The notes under the pieces: model-generated
The model's database searches: none
Told to the model about the DNA's origin: nothing
The model's input: the letters and a program-made list of their open reading frames with translations, nothing else
NCBI GenBank assembly: GCA_963703565.1
Contig: CAVPEW010000020.1
Coordinates: 1-64,000, forward strand
Origin: CAVPEW01 sp963703565
Lineage (GTDB): Bacteria; Actinomycetota; Acidimicrobiia; Acidimicrobiales; VFJN01
Direction of reading: 5' to 3'
DNA: 64,000 nucleotides
Translations under genes and position numbers: made by a program
Shown: positions 18,870 to 26,962 of the stretch, one piece after another
How positions within the stretch are numbered: position 1 is the first letter of the stretch
Layout of the letters: each line of letters starts with the position of its first letter

Positions 18870-19357
18870 CGACGGCGCCCCTGTGGGTCTGCCCCCAGGG
18901 CTCGGTGCACGAGGATGGCCCGCGCCACCAGGCCGAAGGACTCGAAGAAGTTCTTCGCAGCGCGGTCGCCCGGAAGCACCAGTGAGTCGATGCCGACGCA
19001 CCCGGCGCCGCCGGCCCAGGCCAACACCTCGGCCATGAGCGCCTCCCCAACGCCGACCCCGCGCCCACCGGGCTCCACGTAGAGGTCCTCGAGCACCCCC
19101 AGCGAGGTGCCGTCGACCATCGTCTCGGTGCGGGCCGCGGCGTAGCCGACTACGACGCCGTCGATCGTGCCGACGGCCAGCAGACGATCCGACGCGGTCA
19201 GCAGGTCGGTCATCGCCGCCGCGCCCGTCTCCCGGCGCGCCTCTCGTCGCACCCAGATCGACCCACCCCGGTTGGCGGACAGCTCGGCCTTGGCGGCCGT
19301 GGCCAGCTCGGCGATGCGCTCCACGTCGTGCGCGGTGGCGAGACGGGCGCCCTGCAC
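18866..19357 (-). CDS. GNAT-family N-acetyltransferase
   Basis: A 163-residue acetyltransferase of the GNAT fold. The characteristic acetyl-CoA loop is EDLYVEPGGRGVGVGEALM (motif A), followed by a helix and strand (GIDSLVLPGDRAAKNFFESFG), which is motif B. The acceptor is unknown. It is the upstream member of a coupled pair with the Nudix hydrolase. Confidence 0.85.
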   Translation of the reverse strand: MQGARLATAHDVERIAELATAAKAELSANRGGSIWVRREARRETGAAAMTDLLTASDRLLAVGTIDGVVVGYAAARTETMVDGTSLGVLEDLYVEPGGRGVGVGEALMAEVLAWAGGAGCVGIDSLVLPGDRAAKNFFESFGLVARAILVHRALGADPQGRRR

Positions 19358-19363
19358 GGTGCC

Positions 19364-19919
19364 TCAGGCGCCGTCGAGACGGGCGATCTTGGTGAGGATC
19401 GTCTTGCGCGCACGGTGAGCGACCTCGTAGTCGCGCACGGCGTGCAGCTCCGCGGGGTCCAGGCCCGGCAGGCGGCTCACCACCTGGGAGGCCGAGAGGC
19501 CGTCGTAGTCGGGGATGGCCAGAGCAGCGGGGACGGGGAGCGCCGATGCCTTCGGACCTTCACTGCGGCTCGCCCGATCGCGGCGCTCGGGCGCTGCCGG
19601 GGCCTCGACGCGCGGCACACCCACATCGGCCCCGGGCTCCGCTTGAGGGGGGTCGGCGCTCGTGCGGGCCGCAGCGAGCCGGTCACCGAGCAGGGTCGTG
19701 ACCTGATCGCCGAGACGGCTGGTGATCCGCTCGAGCTTCCCGCTGTCCCTGAGCGAGGGCGAACTGGCCCACCATGCGCGCGCCGACGGCGTGGCTGCGG
19801 CCGCGCTCGGCCAGGTCGCGCACGACCGACCTGCCGTCCAAGAGCAGCCCGATCGGGGCGTAGACCAGCACGTCGAGCGCCTGGTCGATCGGTGTGCGGT
19901 CCCCGGCGCTCTCGGTCAT
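19364..19919 (-). CDS. Unrecognised actinobacterial protein, frameshifted
   Basis: Two frames together make one 184-residue protein. The first part is helical (IDQALDVLVYAPIGLLLDGR, then HAVGARMVGQFALAQGQ). After a one-base insertion at 19733-19739 it continues LERITSRLGDQVTTLLGDRL, a Pro/Ala/Arg linker, and a C-terminal YDGLSASQVVSRLPGLDPAE helical motif. I have no name for it. The restored length and continuity of helix periodicity across the break support a single gene. The insertion turns GAGCTC into GAGCTTC on the plus strand. Confidence 0.65.
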
Positions 19920-19970
19920 GGCCTCAATCGTGGCTCCCGATGTCTCCGTGAGGGAAGTCGAGCGCTGCCG

Positions 19971-20414
19971 TCACGCAGTGTGGACCACCAGCACGTCGCA
20001 GGGCGCGTGGTGGGCGATCGAGCCGGCCACCGAGCCCAGCACGAAACGGGCGGGGCTGGTGAGCCCGACGGAGCCGACCACGATGGCGTCGGCGGAGAAC
20101 TCCTCGGCCGCGTCGAGGATCGCCTCGGCGGGATCAGCGTCGAGCGCGCGCACCACGACGTCGGTCAGCCCCTTGCCGGCCGCGGCGTGGCGCGCGCCAG
20201 CAGCCAGGTCGTCGGCCCGGGCCCGGTCGGTCACCGCCCACTGCAGCTCGGCCGGCGCCTGGTCGGTCTCGGCGCGCTCGTGGGGACGGTACGCCGTGAC
20301 CACCACGAGCCGCGCCTGGTTGGCCACCGCCAGGTCGATCGCCTGATCGACCGCCGACGCGGCTGTGGTCGACCCGTCCGTGCCGACCACCAGGTTTCGG
20401 TAGGTCATCCTCAC
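19971..20414 (-). CDS. Universal stress protein (UspA family)
   Basis: A 147-residue UspA-fold protein. It begins YRNLVVGTDGSTTAASAVDQAI. The ATP-binding signature appears as VVGSVGLTSPARFVLGSVAG, close to the G-2x-G-9x-G(S/T) pattern, so it may bind ATP. The GTG at 20414 overlaps the TGA of the upstream cyclase gene (GTGA); an ATG at 20408 is an alternative. It is likely expressed with the cyclase-ATPase regulator. Confidence 0.88.
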   Translation of the reverse strand: MRMTYRNLVVGTDGSTTAASAVDQAIDLAVANQARLVVVTAYRPHERAETDQAPAELQWAVTDRARADDLAAGARHAAAGKGLTDVVVRALDADPAEAILDAAEEFSADAIVVGSVGLTSPARFVLGSVAGSIAHHAPCDVLVVHTA

Positions 20415-23400
20415 CCTCCGGTTTGCTGGGGTGCCCGAGGTTCGAGAGCCCGCAGATCGTCGCGGACCGGCTCGAGGAACGCCAGTGCAACCTGGTCGAA
20501 TCTACGCAACGCGGCCTCGAGCGCCGTGCGTGCTCCCTCGGAGTCGCCCCCGGCGCGCAGGGCGGCGGCCGCGGCGCGCTGTGCGAGGATCCAGGTCCGG
20601 GCACTCTCCCAGGCCCCGGTGTTGGCATCGGCAGCAAGCCGATGCGCACCGTCCACGTCGCCCGAGTCGGCTGCCTCGATCGCGCGCAGAGCCACGGCCC
20701 TGCGCCAGACGCTGGTGCGGATCGTGGCCGGAGCCAGTGTGGCAGCCTCCTCGAGGAAGCGACAGGCACCGCTCTCGTCGCCGACGAGGCGGGCCCGCTT
20801 GGCCAGTACCACCAGCGAGCGGATCTCGCTGTCTCGATCACCGGAGCCGGCCCGCACCAGTCCCATGGTCCGGCGGGCCTCGACCTCGGCAGCAGCCAGG
20901 CGTCCCTGGTCGAGCAGGGTGGCAGCCAGTTCGGCCCGCAGGCGGCACTCCTCGCCCATGGCCCCGACCCGCGCCGCCGCCGACAGGCCACGGCGCAGGA
21001 AGGATTCGGCCGCCGCCAGGTCGCCGGCCACCCGCTCGGTCATGCCCTCCACGAGGCGCAGGGTCGCTTTGGCCCACGGGTCGTCGATGTCGGCCAGAGC
21101 CCGCTCCGCCTCCGCGGTGAGCGCCCTGGAACCTGCCACGTTGCCGGCTTCGAGCGTGGTCGCGGCCAGCAGGGTCGTGCACATGGCCTCGGCGAAGGGC
21201 CGACCCTGGTCGACCGAGCCTGCACGCAGGCTCTCGCCGATGGCGCTGGCCTGGGCGATGCGACCCTCCTGCCAGAGGCTGAATCCGAGGATCCCGAAGC
21301 ACCAGCCAACCGCCTGGCGGTCGTCCGCGGCGTAGAGCAGTGACGCCGCCTCCCACAGGTGAGCCCTGGCGTCCTCGACCTCACCGGCGAGGAACTCGGC
21401 CCAGCCGAGGGCCTGCAGGATCGCCCCTGTCGGTGCCCGGCTGGCGGCGGCGAGCTCCAGTGCGCGCTCGAGCTTGTCAGTGGCGGCCCTCGGATGCCCG
21501 GCGAGCACCTCGGCCCGGCCGTGCAGTGCGAGGGCGTCGGCCTCCCCGGCGGGATCGCCCAGGTCCTGCCAGCGCCGGCGTGCCTCGTCGAAGAGGATCT
21601 CGGCCCGGTCCCGTTCGCCGGTGAGGCGGGCGACAGCGGCCAGCCGGGCGGTGGCGGTGGCCACGAGCGGCCCGAGCTCGACGTCGCCGGGGTCGGCGGC
21701 GTCGAGCTCGACCAGGCCCCGCACCTCTTCGAGCACGGTGCGGGCACGCTCGAAGTCACGGCGCTCGGCCAGGGCAGCGCCGTGCTCGAGGCCGACGCGA
21801 GCGGCCTCGACCGGGTCGTCGAAGCCGACCTCCCGGGCCAGGGCGTACCACCGGTCGGCCTCTGCCAGCGCGTCGATCGCCATGGCCTCGCGACCGGCGC
21901 GGGCCAGCCAGCGGGCGGCCACACGCTCGAGGTCGTCGTCTACGTGGCCGAGCTCGCGTCCGAGCCGGACCGCGCGGCCGTAGTGGTGAGCTATGGAGGC
22001 GATGTCCTCGCCCGGGCCGGCACGGGACTCGAGCCACCGAGCCGTGCGGGCGTGACGGGCGGCGCGCTCGCCCAGGGGGATCGACGCGTAGGCGACGTCG
22101 CGCACGAGAGCGTGGCGGAACCCGAGCGAGTCGGGGCTGTCCTCTGTCACCAGCAGGCCCCGCTCGACGAGGGCAGCTATCACCGCCGGGTCGGCCGGGG
22201 CGCCCAAGCCGACCGCTGTCGCCGGGTCGAAGGCCCGCCCGACCACTGCCGCCTGCTGCAGGAAGGAGCGCTCCTCGGGCGCCAGCCGGTCCAGGCGGGC
22301 GCCGAGCAGCCCCCGCACGCCGTCCGGCAGCCCGGCCTGCTCGAGACTCCGGGTGGCCTTCCAGCCCGCCGACCCATAGACGACCGAACCACTCTCGACC
22401 AGGTAGCGCACCAGTTGCTCGAGCAGGAGCGGGTTTCCCCCGGCGGCCTCGAGGATCTGGTCCTCGAGCTCTTCGGGGATCGGCGCCGGCGCCGGAGCCA
22501 GCTCGGCGAGGACCCGGCCCAGTAGGGTGCGGGCGGCCGGGGTCGGCAGCGGCCCCAGGGCGATCACGACGTGGCGGTCGCCGTCGTGCGCCCGAAGGCG
22601 CGGCCGGCGCTCCACCAGGTCCTCGCGGCCGGTCACGACCACGGTCACCCGGTCGCCCTCGGGCCAGGACGGGACACCCGCCACCTGATCCAGCAGCTCG
22701 TCGGCAGCCCAATGGGCATCGTCGACGAGCAGCACCAGGGGCGTGCTCGCGGCCGCGGCCTGCAGCACGAGGCGGGCCGCGCTCGCGAGCTCCTCGTTGA
22801 GCCGGCTGTAGCGGGGCGGATCGAGGGCGTCGCGGCTCGGCGCCGCCTCCAGGCCCAGGAGGATCCCGAGACGTTCGCGCACGACCCCCGCATCGGTGGC
22901 CAGCAGGTGCGACAGGTCGTCGAGGGACTCCTCGAGCCGGGCCCGCTGCTGGTCGGGGGGAGCCGATGGGTCGACGCCGAGGGCGCTCGCTACGAGCATC
23001 GACATGGCCGCCAGACCGGGACTGTCGCCGAAGGCGGGGCAGCGAGCGGCCAGCACCCGCACGGCCAGGCCGGCGGCGTGGGCCGCACGGGGGACCTCGA
23101 CGAGCAGCCGGGACTTGCCACTGCCGGCATCACCGAGGATGACCACCAGCCCCGGTCGTGACCCCGTGACGCTGCGAACGATGGCGCCGGTCAGCTCGGC
23201 CACCTCCTCGCGCCGTCCGACCAACGGGCTGCGGGGCGGGCCGTCGATCAGCGGCGCGCGCTCGCGCCGCACCCGCCGAGCGGCATGGGCCACGACGGGC
23301 TCGCGTCGGCCGCGCAGGTTGAGGACCTGGCGCTCGCCGTACACGATCGCCGCCTCGGTCTGAGCCCAGGTGGGCCGCGCTACGAGCACCTCCCCCGGGT

Positions 23401-23890
23401 TGGCCAGGTTGACCAGCCGGTGGGCGGTGTTCACTGTGTCGCCCGTGACGGTGTAGGCCCCGCCGGGACCCACCGGGCCGGCCAGGACCTCGCCGGTGTT
23501 GATCCCCACCCGCATCTCGAGGGAGGGGTCGAGCGCCTCGAGGGCCTCGAGCAGTGCCAGGCCGGATCTGACTGCCCGCTCCGGATCGTCCTCATGGGCG
23601 ATGGGCGCGCCGAACACCGCCATGACCTCGTCCCCGATGATCTTGTCGACCGTTCCCTGGTGGGCTTCGATGACGGGCAGGAGAGCTCCGAAGCAGTCGT
23701 CGAGGAGGACCTTGACCGCCTCCGGGTCGCGGCCCTCGGCCATGGCCGTGAACCCGGCCAGGTCGGCGAACAGCACCGTCACCAGCCGGCGCTCCTCGAC
23801 GGGAGGCTGCACCACCGGTTCGCCACATGCCGGGCAGAACCGAGCGGCCAGCGGCGGGATCTCGCCGCACACGCGACAGGGCGGGCTCAT
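20411..23890 (-). CDS. Class-III nucleotide cyclase-ATPase-TPR signalling protein
   Basis: A 1159-residue multidomain regulator. Residues 5-22 form a zinc ribbon (CRVC and CPAC). About 33-205 is a class-III adenylyl/guanylyl cyclase domain retaining the metal aspartates (LFADLAGFTAM, GDEVMAVFG), a substrate-site lysine (DKIIGDE) and the TVNTAHRL asparagine/arginine, so it may be active. About 220-480 is a STAND-type ATPase with Walker A GDAGSGKSRLL. The C-terminal half is a long run of TPR-like helices. Such proteins couple ligand or protein sensing by the TPRs to cyclic-nucleotide output. Its partner is the universal stress protein gene, which overlaps it by 4 bases. Confidence 0.9.
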   Translation of the reverse strand: MSPPCRVCGEIPPLAARFCPACGEPVVQPPVEERRLVTVLFADLAGFTAMAEGRDPEAVKVLLDDCFGALLPVIEAHQGTVDKIIGDEVMAVFGAPIAHEDDPERAVRSGLALLEALEALDPSLEMRVGINTGEVLAGPVGPGGAYTVTGDTVNTAHRLVNLANPGEVLVARPTWAQTEAAIVYGERQVLNLRGRREPVVAHAARRVRRERAPLIDGPPRSPLVGRREEVAELTGAIVRSVTGSRPGLVVILGDAGSGKSRLLVEVPRAAHAAGLAVRVLAARCPAFGDSPGLAAMSMLVASALGVDPSAPPDQQRARLEESLDDLSHLLATDAGVVRERLGILLGLEAAPSRDALDPPRYSRLNEELASAARLVLQAAAASTPLVLLVDDAHWAADELLDQVAGVPSWPEGDRVTVVVTGREDLVERRPRLRAHDGDRHVVIALGPLPTPAARTLLGRVLAELAPAPAPIPEELEDQILEAAGGNPLLLEQLVRYLVESGSVVYGSAGWKATRSLEQAGLPDGVRGLLGARLDRLAPEERSFLQQAAVVGRAFDPATAVGLGAPADPAVIAALVERGLLVTEDSPDSLGFRHALVRDVAYASIPLGERAARHARTARWLESRAGPGEDIASIAHHYGRAVRLGRELGHVDDDLERVAARWLARAGREAMAIDALAEADRWYALAREVGFDDPVEAARVGLEHGAALAERRDFERARTVLEEVRGLVELDAADPGDVELGPLVATATARLAAVARLTGERDRAEILFDEARRRWQDLGDPAGEADALALHGRAEVLAGHPRAATDKLERALELAAASRAPTGAILQALGWAEFLAGEVEDARAHLWEAASLLYAADDRQAVGWCFGILGFSLWQEGRIAQASAIGESLRAGSVDQGRPFAEAMCTTLLAATTLEAGNVAGSRALTAEAERALADIDDPWAKATLRLVEGMTERVAGDLAAAESFLRRGLSAAARVGAMGEECRLRAELAATLLDQGRLAAAEVEARRTMGLVRAGSGDRDSEIRSLVVLAKRARLVGDESGACRFLEEAATLAPATIRTSVWRRAVALRAIEAADSGDVDGAHRLAADANTGAWESARTWILAQRAAAAALRAGGDSEGARTALEAALRRFDQVALAFLEPVRDDLRALEPRAPQQTGG

Positions 23891-23914
23891 GGTCGACGGC
23901 CCGGCAGGGCCGGC

Positions 23915-24415
23915 TCAGACGCAGTCGGTGCAGAGCATCGCATCGGCGTCGGCGAGCTGGCTCGGGTGCTTGACCAGGAAGCAGGACTGGCAAACGAACT
24001 CGCCCGGGCGCCGGGGCAGGATCTTGGTGGGCCCGTCGGACCGCTCCTCGGGCTCGGCCGCCTCCTCGTCGTCGTCCTCCTCGGTGACCTGGGCAGCGAG
24101 GCGATCCTTGAGGATCGTGTCGAGGTCGGCCTCGACGTCGTCGGGATCGACGTCCTCTTCGTCCTCGTCGTCGTCTTCCCCCTCGGCTCTGCGGGTCGTG
24201 TGAGGGACGGGCTGCTCGTCCGCGTCTTCCTCCTCCAGCTCCTCGACGACGTCGTCGTCCTCGGCCGCGGGGCTGAAGGTCTCGGGGTCCTCGTCGAGAT
24301 CGCCCGCGTCGAGGTCGTCGTCGAGATCTTCGTCGAGGACGTCCTCGGGCCCGTCCTCGACGGCCTCCGCGTCCAGGTCGAGGTCGTCTTCGAGGATCTC
24401 GTCGTCGTTCGCCAT
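23915..24415 (-). CDS. DUF4193-type acidic zinc-ribbon protein
   Basis: A 166-residue protein with a very acidic N-terminal 120 residues (runs of Asp/Glu) and a C-terminal zinc ribbon, CQSC then CTDC about 20 residues later. This matches the actinobacterial DUF4193 pattern, in which the acidic part is longer or shorter by species. Function is unknown; DksA-like resemblance of the zinc ribbon has been suggested for the family. It sits immediately upstream of the cyclase gene on the same strand, 24 bases apart. Confidence 0.82.
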   Translation of the reverse strand: MANDDEILEDDLDLDAEAVEDGPEDVLDEDLDDDLDAGDLDEDPETFSPAAEDDDVVEELEEEDADEQPVPHTTRRAEGEDDDEDEEDVDPDDVEADLDTILKDRLAAQVTEEDDDEEAAEPEERSDGPTKILPRRPGEFVCQSCFLVKHPSQLADADAMLCTDCV

Positions 24416-24550
24416 GGGTTCCTTCTGCGCGTCGCGGGGCGGCCCGCCCCGGTGCGGGCGGGATCATAAACCGCTCGGGCGAGCCTGCGACGCAGACCGC
24501 CGGGCCCGAACCGGGCCGACACGGTACCGGTGTCCAGGCGCGACAGGAAC

Positions 24551-24589
24551 GCCTCGGGGTGCGCTCCGATGGCGGAGCCGCCCCGAGGC
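24551..24589 (-). terminator. Strong hairpin downstream of the Mkl-type ATPase
   Basis: GCCTCGGGG at 24551-24559 pairs with CCCCGAGGC at 24581-24589, and inside it GCTCC at 24562-24566 pairs with GGAGC at 24574-24578. This gives a long, slightly bulged stem 15 bases past the stop of the minus-strand ABC ATPase gene. There is no T tract. It is best read as that gene's terminator. Confidence 0.5.
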
Positions 24590-24603
24590 CGGCGCGCTGG
24601 CGG

Positions 24604-25470
24604 TCAGACGGTGAGGATCCCCTGGGCGTCTACGGGCTGGCCGTCGAGAGCCAGACGGGCCTCCTCGCGGGCGATCAGCTCCCTTTCGATCTCGCTGCGC
24701 TCGGTGGCCATCTCGTCCATGCCGATCGGTCCGGCGGCTCGCCCGCCCAGGAACTGGCGGATGATCGGGTTGGAGTCCTCGCGCATCTCCTTCTTGGAGG
24801 CGAACTTGACCAGCCCGGACTTGTAGAGCAGAGCGATGTAGTCGGAGGTGCGCATGACCGAGGCGATGTTGTGCGTGATGATCACGAACGTGGCGCTGAG
24901 CTCCTCCTGGAGCTTCTTGGCCAGCTCGTCGAGGTAGGACACCCGCACGGGGTCGAGACCCGAGTCGGGCTCGTCGAACAGGATGATGTCGGGCTCCATG
25001 ACCAGGGCGCGAGCCAGCCCGGAGCGCTTCTTCATCCCGCCGGACACCTCGCCGGGGAACTTGCGCAGGTGGTCGAGCATCCCGACCATCGACGCCTTCT
25101 CCAGGACGATGCTTCGGATCTCCTTCTCCGACTTTCGCGTGTGCTCGCGCAACGGGAAGGCGATGTTGTCGAAGATCGTCATGGAGCCGAACAGGGCCCC
25201 GTCCTGGAACAGGACGCCGAACTTGCGGCGGACCCGGTACAGGTCCTTCTCCTTCATCCGTACCGTCTCCTCGCCGTCGACCCAGATCTCCCCGGCGTCG
25301 GGGCGCAGCAGGCCGATGATGTTCTTGAGCAGGACGGACTTCCCGGTGCCTGAGGGGCCCATCACCGAGGTGATCTTGCCCTGGGGGATGTCGAAGCTGA
25401 TGTCCTGGAGCACCGTGTGGGAGCCGAAGGACTTGGTGACCCCCCGCAACGAGATGACGGATTCGGGCAA
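24604..25470 (-). CDS. Mkl/MceG-type ABC transporter ATP-binding protein
   Basis: A 288-residue ABC ATPase of the MlaF/Mkl group. Walker A is GPSGTGKS, followed by Q-loop VLFQDGALFGSM, signature SGGMKKRSGLARAL, Walker B IILFDEPDSGLDP and H-loop IITHNI. The group energises Mce-type lipid transport, but no mce or permease genes are in the window, as is common for the unlinked mycobacterial mkl. The TTG at 25470 is chosen because GGGGAGGA lies just upstream; earlier in-frame starts have no homology. Confidence 0.85.
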   Translation of the reverse strand: MPESVISLRGVTKSFGSHTVLQDISFDIPQGKITSVMGPSGTGKSVLLKNIIGLLRPDAGEIWVDGEETVRMKEKDLYRVRRKFGVLFQDGALFGSMTIFDNIAFPLREHTRKSEKEIRSIVLEKASMVGMLDHLRKFPGEVSGGMKKRSGLARALVMEPDIILFDEPDSGLDPVRVSYLDELAKKLQEELSATFVIITHNIASVMRTSDYIALLYKSGLVKFASKKEMREDSNPIIRQFLGGRAAGPIGMDEMATERSEIERELIAREEARLALDGQPVDAQGILTV

Positions 25471-25606
25471 CTCGGTCCTCCCCGTGGACGTTGCACTCGG
25501 CGCAGGAGGGTTTCGCCGCCGAGCGCGCCGCTTCCTGCCTCCGATTCCGTGATGTCCGGCTCTCGGACGCCGATCGGCTCCTGGCGGGTCCACCCCGCTC
25601 CGGCGC

Positions 25607-26686
25607 TCAGCAGGCGGCGAGCAGCGTCGGGTACGGGTTGACCGGCGATCCCTGGGCGGGCCGGAGCTCGAAGTGGACATGGGTGGGTCCGCCCACGGCG
25701 TTGCCCGAGTTGCCCACGTAGCCGATCACGTCGCCGGCCCCTACCGATCCGGCGCGGCCGAAGCGGTCCAGGTGGGTGGCGTAGTAGGCGGTGCCGTCCC
25801 CGCCCACCAGCTTCACCTGGTGGCCCCCGATGCGGCCGGTGACCTGGGTGACGGTGCCCGCCGCTGGCGCCCGCACCGGTGTTCCCCGCGGGGCGAACAG
25901 GTCGGTCCCCTCGTGGAACCGCCCGCCCGAGCGTGGGAAGCCCCAGTCGTTCATGAAGCGGGCCCCGACCACGGGACACACGATGGGGCCGGGTCCCGAA
26001 CGCCCCGGGATCCGCAACCTGGTGCCGGCGCGGATCCGGTTCGGATCGGCGAGGGCGTTCTCGCGGGCGATCGCCCCCACGGTGGTTCCGAGCCGCCGGG
26101 CGATGCCTGCGAGGGTGTCCCCCGCCACCACGGTGTAGGTGGAGGGCCCGCTGGCCCCGGTCGCCACCGGGCTCAACAGCAGGCGCTGGCCGGCGTAGAT
26201 CACTCCGCGCGTGATGCCGTTGGCGGCCACGATCTGCTCGACGGAGAGGCCGTAGCGGCGTGCCACACCGGCCAAGGTCTCCCCCGCGCGCACCACGTGG
26301 GACGAGACCGATGGGATCCGCTCCGCTGGCGCGCCAGGGGAGGTCGAAGGGGCCGGGCTCGTGCCCCCGGGCACCGCCAGCCGTTGGCCGACCCGGATGA
26401 GGTTGGCGTCACGCAGCGCGTTGGTCTTGACGAGGGATGCGACCGAGGTGTCGAAGCGCCGAGCGATCGCGGCGAGCGTGTCGCCGGAGCGCACGACGTA
26501 GGTGGAGGTCGTCTCGGGCAGCACCAGGCTCGTGCCGGCCACGATGCGGTTCGGGTCGGCCAGGCCGTTCACGCGAGCCAAGGCGGCGGTGGTGACGCCG
26601 TGGCGGGCGGCGATGCGACTCAGCGTGTCACCGGCACGGACGGTGTAGGTGCCGGAACCCGCCAGAGCGAGGAAGGCCATGGCCAC
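25607..26686 (-). CDS. LysM-repeat M23 peptidoglycan endopeptidase
   Basis: A 359-residue exported cell-wall protein. Four LysM modules are visible (TYTVRAGDTLSRIA, TYVVRSGDTLAAIA, SHVVRAGETLAGVA, TYTVVAGDTLAGIA). A C-terminal LytM/M23 domain follows, with metal ligands in GRFHEGTDLFAP and GPTHVHFELRP. LysM binds peptidoglycan glycan chains and M23 enzymes cleave peptide cross-links. The GTG at 26686 leaves only a short hydrophobic leader (MAMAFLALAGSG). The frame stays open upstream with a basic stretch that would make a better signal peptide, but I found no conventional start codon there. Confidence 0.88.
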   Translation of the reverse strand: MAMAFLALAGSGTYTVRAGDTLSRIAARHGVTTAALARVNGLADPNRIVAGTSLVLPETTSTYVVRSGDTLAAIARRFDTSVASLVKTNALRDANLIRVGQRLAVPGGTSPAPSTSPGAPAERIPSVSSHVVRAGETLAGVARRYGLSVEQIVAANGITRGVIYAGQRLLLSPVATGASGPSTYTVVAGDTLAGIARRLGTTVGAIARENALADPNRIRAGTRLRIPGRSGPGPIVCPVVGARFMNDWGFPRSGGRFHEGTDLFAPRGTPVRAPAAGTVTQVTGRIGGHQVKLVGGDGTAYYATHLDRFGRAGSVGAGDVIGYVGNSGNAVGGPTHVHFELRPAQGSPVNPYPTLLAAC

Positions 26687-26822
26687 GACGGTGGCGACTG
26701 CCGGGAGGGTCCGGTGGGAGCGGCGGGCCGCATCGCGGATGAGCGGCTGGGGCTGGGCGCGGATGATCGGACCTCCCGGGGATCTCCGCCCGCAGCGCCA
26801 GGCACGCTACCGATCGCGATCG

Positions 26823-26903
26823 AGCCCCACAAGCCTCGATATCCCCTTGAGCCTCACAGGCCTCGATATCCGCTTCAGCCTCATCAGCCTCTGTAACCTC
26901 TTC
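26823..26903. repeat. Three imperfect 27-bp tandem repeats
   Basis: Within the 276-base gap between the LysM/M23 gene and the ThyX-like gene there are three tandem units of about 27 bases, each of the form (c/g)agcc..ac..gcctcgatatccccTT with decreasing similarity. The unit contains GATATC twice. Local AT content is higher than in the surroundings. No convincing gene is encoded; the short peptides on either strand are repetitive. The rest of this gap holds nothing I can identify. Confidence 0.55.
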
Positions 26904-26962
26904 AGCCACAGGTAGGACTGGGCCTTTCCCGGTCGGACAGGGCTTCGGCCCACCCGCACGGG

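Noticed and set aside
24442..24462. GC-rich inverted repeat just upstream of the DUF4193 gene
   Set aside because: The CCCGC/GCGGG pairing is short and within a GC-only tract, so it is expected by chance; I did not call an operator.
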